A DNA stretch of 17,178 bases from an uncultured Eubacteriales bacterium (GTDB lineage: Bacteria > Bacillota > Clostridia > Oscillospirales > Oscillospiraceae). Both the position numbers and the translations under genes were made by a program. Where the stretch lies: NCBI GenBank assembly GCA_900540545.1, contig UQGJ01000058.1:1-17178 (forward strand), given 5' to 3'. Below the pieces are notes generated by a model. That model did no database searches and was not told the DNA's origin. It saw only the letters and a program-made list of their open reading frames with translations. Positions 7,131-14,239 of this stretch are shown here, in pieces (position 1 is the stretch's first letter; the number at the start of each line of letters is the position of its first letter).

Positions 7131-8171
7131 ATGGAAGAACACAAGCGCCGTCCCCGCTATTCCGGGACCCACCCGAAGCGGTACGCGGAAAAATATAAGG
7201 AATTGCAGCCGGAAAAGTACCCCGAGACGGTGGCGAAGCTGCTGGAGAAGGGCCACACACCGGTGGGGATGCACGTGCCCATCTGCGTGCAGGAGATCCT
7301 GGACTTTCTCCAGGTCCAGCCCGGGCAGGTGGGGCTGGACGCCACCCTGGGCTACGGCGGACACTCCTCCGAGCTGCTGAAACGCCTGGAGGGCCGGGGG
7401 CATCTCTACGCCCTGGATGTGGACCCCATCGAAATCGTCAAGACCCGGGAGCGGCTGGCGGGGATGGGCTTCGGGCCGGACATCCTCACCGTGAAGCGGC
7501 TGAACTTCGCGGACATAGACACCCTGCCGGCCCAAGGGGCCGGCCCCTTCGACTTCGTTCTGGCCGACCTGGGGGTCTCCTCCATGCAGCTGGACAACCC
7601 GGAGCGGGGCTTCTCCTATAAAAAGGATGGTCCCCTGGACCTGCGGCTGGACCCGGAAAAGGGTGTCTCCGCCGCCCAGCGGCTGCGGGAGCTGACCCGG
7701 AGCGAGCTGGAGGGCATGCTGCTGGAGAACGCCGACGAGCCCTATGCCGCCGAAATCGCCCGGACCGTTACCGCCGCTCTGAAAAAAGGGGCGGTCATCG
7801 ACACCACCACCGCCCTGCGGGGGCTGATCGAGGACGCCCTGGCCTTCCTCCCCGCCGGGGAGCGGGCCGATGCCGTGAAAAAGTCCTGCCAGCGGACCTT
7901 CCAGGCCCTGCGCATCGACGTGAACAGCGAGTTCGAGGTGCTGGAGCAGTTTTTGGACAAGCTGCCCCTGGTCCTGGCCCCCGGTGGCCGGACGGCTATC
8001 CTCACCTTCCACTCCGGGGAGGACCGGCTGGTCAAAAAGTCTTTCAAGCGTCTCCAAAAGGAGGGCGTATACAGCGCGGTGGCCGACGAGGTCATCCGCC
8101 CCTCGGCCCAGGAGTGCGCCCGGAACAGCCGCGCCCGCTCCACCAAAATGCGCTGGGCCGTCAGGGCCTGA
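7131..8171 (+). CDS. rsmH: 16S rRNA (cytosine1402-N4)-methyltransferase RsmH, extended form
   Basis: A 346-residue SAM-dependent enzyme that methylates N4 of C1402 in the ribosomal P site. The SAM motif LDATLGYGGHSSELL (69-83) and the family signature LGVSSMQLDNPERGFSY (147-163) are intact, as are GPLDLRLD (167-174; usually GPLDMRMD) and the C-terminal SGEDRLVKKSFK and NSRARSTKMR blocks. The first 50 residues are a basic, helix-prone extension before the usual N-terminus, making it longer than the common form of about 310 residues. ATG 7131 has AGAGGGG upstream; a longer in-frame start at 7071 would lie inside the promoter. It stands outside the dcw division cluster (no mraZ, ftsL or pbp neighbours), so it may be a second copy or a lineage-specific relocation. 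Confidence 0.93.
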   Translation: MEEHKRRPRYSGTHPKRYAEKYKELQPEKYPETVAKLLEKGHTPVGMHVPICVQEILDFLQVQPGQVGLDATLGYGGHSSELLKRLEGRGHLYALDVDPIEIVKTRERLAGMGFGPDILTVKRLNFADIDTLPAQGAGPFDFVLADLGVSSMQLDNPERGFSYKKDGPLDLRLDPEKGVSAAQRLRELTRSELEGMLLENADEPYAAEIARTVTAALKKGAVIDTTTALRGLIEDALAFLPAGERADAVKKSCQRTFQALRIDVNSEFEVLEQFLDKLPLVLAPGGRTAILTFHSGEDRLVKKSFKRLQKEGVYSAVADEVIRPSAQECARNSRARSTKMRWAVRA

Positions 8172-8190
8172 AAGAGGGAGGTGTCCCGGC

Positions 8191-9078
8191 ATGCTGGACT
8201 TTCGCATGGAGACCTTTTTGGCGGTCTGCGAGTGCCTCAACTACACCAGGGCGGCGGAAAAGCTGAACATCACCCAGCCCGCCGTGACCCAGCACATCCA
8301 ATATTTACAGGACCAGTACGGCGCCAGGCTCTTCACCTACCGCAACAAGCAGCTCTCCCTCACCCCCGAGGGGGTCCTGCTGCGGGACGCCGCCGTCACC
8401 ATGCGCCATGACGTGGACAAGCTCAAGCGGGACATGGGGCAGATTCAGTCCGGCGCCCGGACCATCCGCCTGGGGGCCACCCTCACCATCGGCCCCTACG
8501 CCATCCCCGCCCGGCTGGCCGCCTACCTCAAGGGCCACCCCGACAGCGACGTCCACCTGCTGGTGGAGAACACCCAGGTCCTGCTCCGGGAGCTGCGGGA
8601 GGGGCGGCTGGACTGCGCCCTGGTGGAGGGGTACTTCCCCAAAAGCGAGTACGATTTCCGCCACTGGACGCTGGAGCCCTACGTCTGCGTCTGCGCGGCC
8701 GGCCACCCCTTCCCCCAGTCCCCCCTCCGCCTGGAGGACCTGCTGGGCGAGACCCTCCTCCTGCGGAACCCCGGCTCCGGCTCCCGGGAGATCCTCCTCC
8801 GGGTGCTGGAGGACCACAACCTCCGCCCCGCCGACTTCCGCCGGGTCATCGAAATCAGCGATCTGACCGTCATCAAGGAGCTGGCCGCCGCCGGATGCGG
8901 CATCACCTTCCTCTACCGCCGGGCGGCGGAGCGGGAGTGCGCCGCGGGCATCCTCCGGGAAGTCCCCCTCCTCGATTTCCACGTGGAGCACGAGTTCACT
9001 TTCCTCTGGCGGAAGGGCAGCGTCTTTGAAGCGGAATACCGGCAGTTTTTTGCAGAATTGTGCGCCCCGGACCGATAG
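8191..9078 (+). CDS. LysR-family regulator, probable asrABC controller
   Basis: A 295-residue LysR-type transcription factor. The N-terminal winged helix-turn-helix (about 3-62) shows the typical ETFLAVCECLNYTRAAEKLN and QPAVTQHI pattern. A helical linker follows, then a type-2 periplasmic-binding-like effector domain (about 88-290) beginning IRLGATLTIGPY. The general look recalls the CysL/CbbR branch, in which B. subtilis CysL activates the sulfite reductase operon cysJI; placement by eye is tentative. The start has GGGAGGTG 8 nt upstream, and rsmH ends 19 nt before it, so read-through from the rsmH promoter is likely. It lies on the same strand as asrABC, unlike the usual divergent LysR arrangement, and its stop codon is inside a terminator hairpin. 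Confidence 0.9.
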   Translation: MLDFRMETFLAVCECLNYTRAAEKLNITQPAVTQHIQYLQDQYGARLFTYRNKQLSLTPEGVLLRDAAVTMRHDVDKLKRDMGQIQSGARTIRLGATLTIGPYAIPARLAAYLKGHPDSDVHLLVENTQVLLRELREGRLDCALVEGYFPKSEYDFRHWTLEPYVCVCAAGHPFPQSPLRLEDLLGETLLLRNPGSGSREILLRVLEDHNLRPADFRRVIEISDLTVIKELAAAGCGITFLYRRAAERECAAGILREVPLLDFHVEHEFTFLWRKGSVFEAEYRQFFAELCAPDR

Positions 9079-9091
9079 GTCCGGGGCGTTT
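9063..9091 (+). terminator. Terminator overlapping the LysR stop codon
   Basis: CGCCCCGGACC, loop GATA, then GGTCCGGGGCG form a perfect 11-bp GC-rich stem (9063-9088) followed by TTTCT. The TAG stop codon (9076-9078) lies in the loop and first base of the right arm. It should separate the rsmH-lysR unit from asrABC. Confidence 0.8.
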
Positions 9092-9096
9092 CTCCA

Positions 9097-9128
9097 TTCA
9101 TCACGAAATCTTATCGTTCTATAATGAA
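9097..9128 (+). promoter_or_regulatory. asrABC promoter with LysR-box-like palindrome
   Basis: A perfect TATAAT (9120-9125) has only a weak -35 (TTCATC, 9097-9102) at 17-nt spacing, as expected of an activator-dependent promoter. TTAT-N6-ATAA (9111-9124) overlaps the -10 and fits the T-N11-A pattern of LysR boxes. TTCAT (9097-9101) and ATGAA (9124-9128) form a wider inverted repeat. The predicted leader to the asrA ATG is about 90 nt. Confidence 0.5.
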
Positions 9129-9222
9129 CTCTCATTTTTCTTAATACTTGTCCTATGTTACCATGGAAAGGAACAGTGGGACTGGAAGCCGCTGGAACAG
9201 AAATAACAGGAGGTTTGCTTCG

Positions 9223-10278
9223 ATGGGCTACTCGCTCAACGCCGCCCAGGCCGATCAGGTCCTGCGCGCACTACGAAACGACTACCGCGTTTACGCCCCC
9301 AAACGCTTTCCCAAGCAGGGGCGCTACTCCGACACCGACGTGATCCGCTACGCCGAGGTGGAGCGCTTTGAGGACATCGTCTGGGACGTGAAGTCGGACT
9401 ATCCCGCCAAGGAGGTCCTCACCCCCATCCAGCAGGCCATCTTCTACTTCACCGAGGACGAATACCGGGCCAGCAAGGCCCCCTCCAAGCCCATCCTCCT
9501 GCTGGCCCGGCCCTGCGACATCAACGCCCAGCACGTCCAGGCCAAAATTTACGCCGGGAACGGCGGGTTCGACGATTTCTACTATCAGCGGATGCGGGAA
9601 TTGGTGACCTTCGCCCTGATGGAGTGCGGCGGCGGGGACGACACCTGCTTCTGCGTGTCCATGGGCACCAACCGCACCGACGACTACGCCCTGGCCTTTA
9701 AGTTCTTCCCCGACGGCGTGGCGATCCAGGTCACCGACCCCTCCTTTGCGTCCTACTTTGGCGGTATGCCCCAGGCCGACTACATACCCGCCTTCGTGGA
9801 GGAGAACCAGCTGAAGGTGGAGGTCCCCGACCTCTCGGACAAGGCCGTGCGTCTGGCCCTGAAAAAGCACCCCATGTGGAAGGAGTTCGACAAGCGGTGC
9901 ATCTCCTGCGGCAGCTGCACCGTGGCCTGCTCCACCTGCACCTGCTTCACCACCCGGGACGTCTGCTACGGGGACAACCCCGAGGTGGGCGAGCGGCGGC
10001 GGGTCACCGCCTCCTGCCAGATCGCCGGCTTCGACCAGATGGCGGGGCAGAAGGAGTTCCGCTCCACCGCCGGGGACCGGATGCGCTACAAGGTCCTCCA
10101 TAAGTTCCACGACTACCAGGCCCGGTTCGGCGAGGGCCACATGTGCGTGGGCTGCGGCCGCTGCACCCACCGCTGCCCGGAGCTCATCTCCCTGTCCGCA
10201 ACGGTGAACAAAGTCAGCACCGCCGTGGACGAAATCAAGGCCGACATGGCCCGGGAAGGAGGCGCGTCCCATGCTTAA
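9223..10278 (+). CDS. asrA: Anaerobic sulfite reductase subunit A
   Basis: A 351-residue iron-sulfur subunit of the AsrABC complex, which passes electrons toward sulfite reduction in the cytoplasm. Two ferredoxin-type [4Fe-4S] motifs are complete: CISCGSCTVAC (C226, 229, 232, 236) and CVGCGRCTHRC (C308, 311, 314, 318). Both end without the usual strict CP, except the second (CPE). The N-terminal half carries the conserved ARPCDINAQ segment (95-103). Length agrees with the Salmonella protein (about 347). ATG 9223 has AGGAGG with 9-nt spacing; earlier in-frame codons lie in the leader. It overlaps asrB by 8 nt, which suggests translational coupling. Confidence 0.95.
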   Translation: MGYSLNAAQADQVLRALRNDYRVYAPKRFPKQGRYSDTDVIRYAEVERFEDIVWDVKSDYPAKEVLTPIQQAIFYFTEDEYRASKAPSKPILLLARPCDINAQHVQAKIYAGNGGFDDFYYQRMRELVTFALMECGGGDDTCFCVSMGTNRTDDYALAFKFFPDGVAIQVTDPSFASYFGGMPQADYIPAFVEENQLKVEVPDLSDKAVRLALKKHPMWKEFDKRCISCGSCTVACSTCTCFTTRDVCYGDNPEVGERRRVTASCQIAGFDQMAGQKEFRSTAGDRMRYKVLHKFHDYQARFGEGHMCVGCGRCTHRCPELISLSATVNKVSTAVDEIKADMAREGGASHA

Positions 10279-11062
10279 CCCCGTTCAGCCCCAGCCCTGC
10301 GAGATTTTGAGCGTCAAAAAGGAGAGCGCCCACGAGTGGACCTTCCGTGTGGCTACCGACGCCAAGCCCCAGCACGGCCAGTTCATGCAGCTCTCCATCC
10401 CCAAGGTGGGCGAGGCCCCCATCTCGGTCTCCGCCCAGGGGGACGGCTGGCTGGAGTTCACCATCCGCTCCGTGGGCAAGGTCACCAATGTGATTTTCCA
10501 AAAGGAGGCGGGGGACACCCTCTTCCTCCGGGGTCCCTACGGCAAGGGCTGGCCCCTGGACCAGTTCCGGGGCAAGCATCTGGTGGTCATCACTGGCGGC
10601 ACCGGCCTGGCCCCCGTCCGCTCCATGCTCCGCGCCTGCGCCGAAGAGCCCAGACTGGTGGAGGATGTCCACCTCATCAGCGGCTTCAAGAACGAGGAGG
10701 GCATCGTCTTTCAGAGCGAACTGGAGGCGTGGAAAGACGTGTTCCACACCACCTACGCCCTGGACACCGACCACAAGGAGGGCTGGCGCACCGGCTTCGT
10801 CACCGAGTTTGTCAAGGAGATCCCCTTTGACCAGTTCGGCGGCAACTACGCCGTCGTGGTCGTGGGTCCGCCCCCCATGATGAAGTTCACCGGCCTGGAG
10901 CTGGTGAAGTGCGGGGCCGACCCGGACAACATGTGGATGAGCTTCGAGCGGAAGATGTCCTGCGCGGTGGGCAAGTGCGGCCACTGCCGCATCGACGAGG
11001 TATACGTCTGCCTGGACGGGCCGGTTTTCCCCTACACCGTGGCCCGGGACCTGGTGGACTGA
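10271..11062 (+). CDS. asrB: Anaerobic sulfite reductase subunit B
   Basis: A 263-residue flavoprotein of the ferredoxin-NADP reductase/PyrK-type fold that takes electrons from NAD(P)H and hands them to the Fe-S subunits. The FAD-binding barrel covers about 10-95 (GQFMQLSI at 36-43, then VGKVTNVIF). The nucleotide-binding domain starts at VVITGGTGLAPVRSML (105-120) and includes VVVVGPPPMM. A C-terminal [2Fe-2S] motif C-X4-C-X2-C-X7-C (C231, 236, 239, 247) is typical of AsrB and PyrK. AAGGAGG lies 8 nt before ATG 10271, inside the asrA coding end. The next gene starts 14 nt after its stop. Confidence 0.95.
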   Translation: MLNPVQPQPCEILSVKKESAHEWTFRVATDAKPQHGQFMQLSIPKVGEAPISVSAQGDGWLEFTIRSVGKVTNVIFQKEAGDTLFLRGPYGKGWPLDQFRGKHLVVITGGTGLAPVRSMLRACAEEPRLVEDVHLISGFKNEEGIVFQSELEAWKDVFHTTYALDTDHKEGWRTGFVTEFVKEIPFDQFGGNYAVVVVGPPPMMKFTGLELVKCGADPDNMWMSFERKMSCAVGKCGHCRIDEVYVCLDGPVFPYTVARDLVD

Positions 11063-11076
11063 AGGAGGGGCAGAGA

Positions 11077-12147
11077 ATGAATCACGACATCAATATCAAA
11101 AAGCTGCGGCTCAACTGCTTCCGCCAGTCCAAGGTCCCCGGCGAATTCATGCTCCAGATGCGGGTCCCCGGCGGCATGGTGGACGCCAAGTACCTCTCCA
11201 CCATCGAGCACATCGCCAAGACCTGGGGCGACGGCAACTTCCACTTCGGCACCCGCCAGACCTTCGACATCACCGGCATCAAGTACGAGGACATCCCCGC
11301 CGTCAACGATTACCTGAAGGACTACATCCAGGAGGTGGACGCCGACCTGTGCGGCGTGGACATGGACACCGTGGCCCACGAGCCCCAGCCCTGGGACCCC
11401 AAGAGCGGCTACCCCACCATCGGCGCCCGGAACATCACTGCCTGCGTGGGCAACTACCACTGCATCTGCGGCAACTGCAACACCTTCGAGCTGGCCCGGA
11501 AAATCGAGCCCATCATCTTCCCCAGCCACTACCATATCAAAATCAATATCGCCGGCTGTCCCAACGACTGCAACAAGGCCCACCTGTGCGACTTCGGCAT
11601 CATCGGCGTGGCCCGCATGACCTACCACCCGGAGCGGTGCCTGGGCTGCGGCGCCTGCGTGACGGCCTGTGAGCACGGGGCCACCCGGGTCCTCTCCCTC
11701 AACCAGGAGACGGGGAAGATTGAAAAGGACCCCTGCTGCTGCGTGGGCTGCGGCGAGTGCGTCCGGGCTTGCCCCGCCAGCGCGTGGACGAGGCAGGAGA
11801 CCAAGTTCTACCGGGTCATCCTGGGGGGCCGCACCGGCCGCCAGACCCCCCGCACCGGCAAGATGTTCCTCAACTGGGCCACCGAGGACGTGGTCCTGGG
11901 CGTCCTGCGCAACTGGCAGAAGTTCTCCGCCTGGGTCATGGACTACAAGCCCGAGTACCTCCATGGCGGCCACCTCATCGACCGGGCGGGCTACAAGAAG
12001 TTCAAGGAATTGATTCTGGAGGGCGTGGAGCTGAACCCGGAATGTCTGGTGGCCGAAGACATCTTCTGGCACGAGACCGAGTACCGCTCCAACTTCAACG
12101 TCAAGCCCCTGTCCATGCACCACTCCGCCGGACCGGCACAGTCATAA
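11077..12147 (+). CDS. asrC: Anaerobic sulfite reductase subunit C (siroheme)
   Basis: A 356-residue catalytic subunit that reduces sulfite to sulfide with siroheme coupled to a [4Fe-4S] cluster. Siroheme-cluster ligands appear as C-X5-C (C123, C129) and C-X3-C in GCPNDC (C161, C165). Two ferredoxin-type [4Fe-4S] motifs are inserted: CLGCGACVTAC (C188, 191, 194, 198) and CVGCGECVRAC (C222, 225, 228, 232). The N-terminal region matches nitrite/sulfite reductase half-domains (FHFGTRQTFDI, 55-65). It is slightly longer than the Salmonella protein (about 337). GAAGGAGGGG precedes the ATG. Extra cysteines (C131, C134) sit beside the siroheme motif. A strong hairpin follows, ending the operon. Confidence 0.95.
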   Translation: MNHDINIKKLRLNCFRQSKVPGEFMLQMRVPGGMVDAKYLSTIEHIAKTWGDGNFHFGTRQTFDITGIKYEDIPAVNDYLKDYIQEVDADLCGVDMDTVAHEPQPWDPKSGYPTIGARNITACVGNYHCICGNCNTFELARKIEPIIFPSHYHIKINIAGCPNDCNKAHLCDFGIIGVARMTYHPERCLGCGACVTACEHGATRVLSLNQETGKIEKDPCCCVGCGECVRACPASAWTRQETKFYRVILGGRTGRQTPRTGKMFLNWATEDVVLGVLRNWQKFSAWVMDYKPEYLHGGHLIDRAGYKKFKELILEGVELNPECLVAEDIFWHETEYRSNFNVKPLSMHHSAGPAQS

Positions 12148-12154
12148 AGGATAA

Positions 12155-12192
12155 AACGGGAAGGCCCGGTCCATGGACCGGGCCTTCCCGTT
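12155..12192 (+). terminator. Hairpin terminator after asrC
   Basis: A perfect 38-nt palindrome, centre GGTCCATGGACC, begins 8 nt after the asrC stop. The stem is very stable, but only ATCTG follows, with no real U-run. It could work in both directions and marks the left edge of the AT-rich segment. Confidence 0.75.
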
Positions 12193-12237
12193 ATCTGTTG
12201 ATCAACCAGTCATATTTTTGCCGTGGAAACTCACTGC

Positions 12238-12266
12238 TTGATCTTTCTCAGCACAAGAAGTATACT
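12238..12266 (+). promoter_or_regulatory. Promoter of the BglII-like gene
   Basis: TTGATC (12238-12243), an exact 17-nt spacer and TATACT (12261-12266) make a good sigma-A promoter. The -10 lies in a 10-nt perfect palindrome, AAGTATACTT (12258-12267), a possible operator. Predicted initiation near 12273 leaves a leader of about 43 nt and excludes the upstream GTG at 12223 as a start. Confidence 0.65.
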
Positions 12267-12315
12267 TGTTTTAAGAGTATTTTATAAGTTTAAGCAGTTT
12301 AGGTGGGATGCGCAA

Positions 12316-12822
12316 ATGAGTATCCGGTTAAAGAAGTATTCCTATCGTTTTGCGGAGCAAGTGTTTAATGGTAAAATTGCGCTCAAAACGGAGTTGGAGG
12401 ACATCTTAAATACGTCAGCGGCTGACCTATCCGTGTTATCCCGTCCAAATTTCAACGCGCTTCTCAAGAAAAACTTTATGCAGTGCGGATGGGAAAGCCA
12501 GCCGCAAGTTTTCAATAACGATATAGATGCCTATGCGCGGTTTGATTTCCTAAAGGATCGGGTGGGGGTTGAGGTCCAGTTTGGTCATCCCTCTTTTATC
12601 GGAATAGACCTCTTAAAATTTCAAGTCGCCTCATTCTCTAACCTCGATACCATAGATTTTGGTGTCTATATTACAACGACGTCTGCGCTGCAAAAACATC
12701 TCATTGAGCAGTATCAGTTAAAATGGAACGGGTCGCTCACCTTCGAAAAAGTTGTCAATTACTTGCCCCATATCAGAAGCGCTATTCAGGTACCTATCTA
12801 TGTGATAGGAATTGATATTTAG
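12316..12822 (+). CDS. Orphan BglII/BstYI-family restriction endonuclease-like protein
   Basis: A 168-residue protein carrying the PD-(D/E)XK-type active site of the BglII family. D77, E86 and Q88 in RFDFLKDRVGVEVQFG have the same D-X9-E-X-Q spacing as BglII D84, E93 and Q95, with RFDF and VEVQF also shared as recalled. The C-terminus VPIYVIGIDI resembles VPIRLVGL of BglII; the protein stops there, whereas BglII (223 residues) continues. BglII's Asn69 is not evident. AGGTGGG lies 8 nt before the ATG, and the promoter lies between this ATG and a longer GTG frame at 12223. No methyltransferase, specificity or controller gene is present. The DNA is clearly AT-richer than both flanks, implying recent acquisition. 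It may be an active or decayed orphan nuclease, or one with a changed role. Confidence 0.72.
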   Translation: MSIRLKKYSYRFAEQVFNGKIALKTELEDILNTSAADLSVLSRPNFNALLKKNFMQCGWESQPQVFNNDIDAYARFDFLKDRVGVEVQFGHPSFIGIDLLKFQVASFSNLDTIDFGVYITTTSALQKHLIEQYQLKWNGSLTFEKVVNYLPHIRSAIQVPIYVIGIDI

Positions 12823-12857
12823 CCATCACAAGTATTCTTAACGTGCTTTATACCGCC

Positions 12858-12897
12858 GTCCCCGTCCCGCTCGTCTGTGGGGCGGGGACTGTTTTTT
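12858..12897 (+). terminator. Rho-independent terminator after the BglII-like gene
   Basis: GTCCCCGTCCC (12858-12868), a 10-nt loop and GGGGCGGGGAC (12879-12889) pair over 11 bp with one G-U, followed by TG and six T (12892-12897). This is a textbook intrinsic terminator 36 nt after the stop, isolating the gene from the exporter operon. Confidence 0.9.
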
Positions 12898-12921
12898 CCG
12901 ACAAACCGCCCCTTCTGTCGG
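12898..12921. promoter_or_regulatory. Inverted repeat upstream of the exporter promoter
   Basis: CCGACA (12898-12903) and TGTCGG (12916-12921) form an inverted repeat with 12 nt between arms. It lies between the upstream terminator and the -35 of the exporter operon, a plausible activator site; its 6-bp arms could also arise by chance. Confidence 0.3.
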
Positions 12922-12954
12922 TTGCCCCGGCTCCTGTTTTGGTGTATCATACAC
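12922..12954 (+). promoter_or_regulatory. Promoter of exporter/amylase operon with palindrome over the -10
   Basis: TTGCCC (12922-12927), an exact 17-nt spacer and TATCAT (12945-12950) form a moderate promoter. The -10 lies within a 13-nt palindrome, GTGTATCATACAC (12942-12954), a position typical of a repressor operator. Confidence 0.6.
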
Positions 12955-12977
12955 TAGGTTGAAATCGGACAAACTGT

Positions 12978-12984
12978 GAGGTGG
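12978..12984 (+). promoter_or_regulatory. RBS deciding the exporter gene start
   Basis: GAGGTGG lies 5 nt before TTG 12990 and overlaps GTG 12981. The GTG has no ribosome binding site of its own, so the TTG start is preferred. Confidence 0.5.
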
Positions 12985-12989
12985 CGCGC

Positions 12990-13769
12990 TTGGAGGAAAC
13001 ACATCGCACTCTGGTGCCGGATATCGCGGCCCTGGCCGGGGAGATTTTACTGGCCAGCGGAGCCGAGATTTTCCGGGTGGAGGAGACCATCGACCGCATC
13101 TGCCGGGCCTACGGCGTGGACACCGCCGACGCCTTCGTCCTCTCCAGCGGCATCTTTCTCACCGCCGGGGGCAGGGAAAGGCCCTTTGCGCGGGTGCGGC
13201 ACATCCCGTTGAGCGCCTCCCGTCTGGACCGGGTCACCGCCGTCAACCAGCTCTCCCGGGAAATCGTGGCGGGGAGATACACCCCCGAGGAGGCCCTGGA
13301 ACGCCTGGAAGAGATTCGGGACATGCCCGGCAAGAGCCGCCCCGCCCAGGTGCTGGCCTCCGGGGTGGGCGCAGGGTGCTTCTGCTTCCTCTTCGGCGGC
13401 GGACCGGCGGACGCCCTGGTCTCCTTTATGGCTGGTATTTTACTTTACACCTATCTGCTCTATCTCCTGCGGGGGCGGCTGTCCAAAATCGCCGCCAACT
13501 TCACCGGCAGCGCCCTGGTGACCCTCTTCTCCCTGCTGGTCTATCTGACCGGGTTCGGCCAGCGGCTGGACATGATCACCATCGGGGCCATCATCCCCCT
13601 GGTCCCCGGCGTGGCCTTCACCAGCGCCATCCGGGACATCGCCGACCAGGACTACATCGCCGGGGCGGTGCGGATGCTGGACGCCCTGTTGGTCACCTTC
13701 TGCATCGCGGGGGGCGTGGGCTTGGTCACGGCCTGTTACCACGCCTTGACGGGGGGTGCCCTGCTGTGA
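12990..13769 (+). CDS. ThrE-type threonine/serine exporter, N-terminal half (DUF1212)
   Basis: A 259-residue membrane protein, the larger half of a split ThrE-like exporter that may move threonine, serine or a related small molecule out of the cell. Residues 1-115 form the cytoplasmic domain with GAEIFRVEETIDRICRAYG (24-42), the family signature. After it come about five membrane segments (roughly 120-137, 141-160, 170-189, 194-212, 228-252), with IIPLVPGVAFTSAIRDI (201-217) conserved in the family. The start is a TTG with GAGGTGG 5 nt upstream; a GTG nine bases earlier is the alternative. The next gene begins at GTG within its stop region (4-nt overlap), so the halves are translationally coupled. 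The true substrate cannot be read from sequence. Confidence 0.85.
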   Translation: MEETHRTLVPDIAALAGEILLASGAEIFRVEETIDRICRAYGVDTADAFVLSSGIFLTAGGRERPFARVRHIPLSASRLDRVTAVNQLSREIVAGRYTPEEALERLEEIRDMPGKSRPAQVLASGVGAGCFCFLFGGGPADALVSFMAGILLYTYLLYLLRGRLSKIAANFTGSALVTLFSLLVYLTGFGQRLDMITIGAIIPLVPGVAFTSAIRDIADQDYIAGAVRMLDALLVTFCIAGGVGLVTACYHALTGGALL

Positions 13770-14239
13770 ATGTGCCGCATCTCATCTTGGAGTGCATCGC
13801 CGCCGGGGTGGGTACCATCGCCTTTGCCCTGCTCTTCCAGGTGCCCAGGGGCTACTACCTCCCCTGCGGGATCATCGGCGGGGCCGGGTGGCTGTGCTAC
13901 CGGCTGCTGGCCTTCCTGGGGGCCTCGGCCTCGCTGGCCACCTTTCCGGCCACGGTGGCCGTGGTTTTTCTGGCCCGGTGGACGGCGGTTCGCCTGCGCT
14001 GCCCCGTCACCGTCTTTCTCATCCCCGGCATCTTTCCCCTGGTCCCCGGCGCGGGCATCTACTGGACGGCCTACTATCTGGTCACTGACGACACGGCGCG
14101 GGCCACCGTTCAGGGCGGCGTGACCCTAAAAAGCGCCGTGGCCATCGTCCTGGGCATCCTGCTGGTCTTTGAGCTGCCCCAGGGGCTGTTCCGAGCCCTG
14201 GGCGCCCGTCAATCTTCCAAAGTGAGGGAAACCAAATGA
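13766..14239 (+). CDS. ThrE-type exporter, C-terminal half (DUF3815)
   Basis: A 157-residue membrane protein that completes the split exporter encoded by the previous gene. Four or so hydrophobic segments are seen (about 5-25, 33-50, 55-72, 80-105) plus one near 122-138. FLIPGIFPLVPGAGIYW (84-100) mirrors the IPLVPGVAF motif of the partner, as expected for the two related halves of ThrE. The GTG start overlaps the partner's TGA by 4 nt, and its own TGA overlaps the ATG of the amylase gene by 4 nt. A G-rich tract before the GTG may act as a ribosome binding site. Single-chain ThrE proteins join both halves; the split form is common in Firmicutes. Confidence 0.85.
   Translation: MNVPHLILECIAAGVGTIAFALLFQVPRGYYLPCGIIGGAGWLCYRLLAFLGASASLATFPATVAVVFLARWTAVRLRCPVTVFLIPGIFPLVPGAGIYWTAYYLVTDDTARATVQGGVTLKSAVAIVLGILLVFELPQGLFRALGARQSSKVRETK

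Noticed and set aside
9132..9222. Riboswitch or attenuator in the asrA leader
   Set aside because: The leader of about 90 nt shows no convincing stem set or terminator; only short chance pairings such as CCATGG.
12223..12315. Upstream GTG start adding 31 residues to the BglII-like protein
   Set aside because: The best promoter (12238-12266) lies downstream of this codon, no ribosome binding site precedes it, and ATG 12316 has AGGTGGG at suitable spacing.
12148..12989. Integrase, transposase or flanking direct repeats around the AT-rich gene
   Set aside because: No such ORF exists, and no direct repeat longer than chance was seen at the two hairpin borders.
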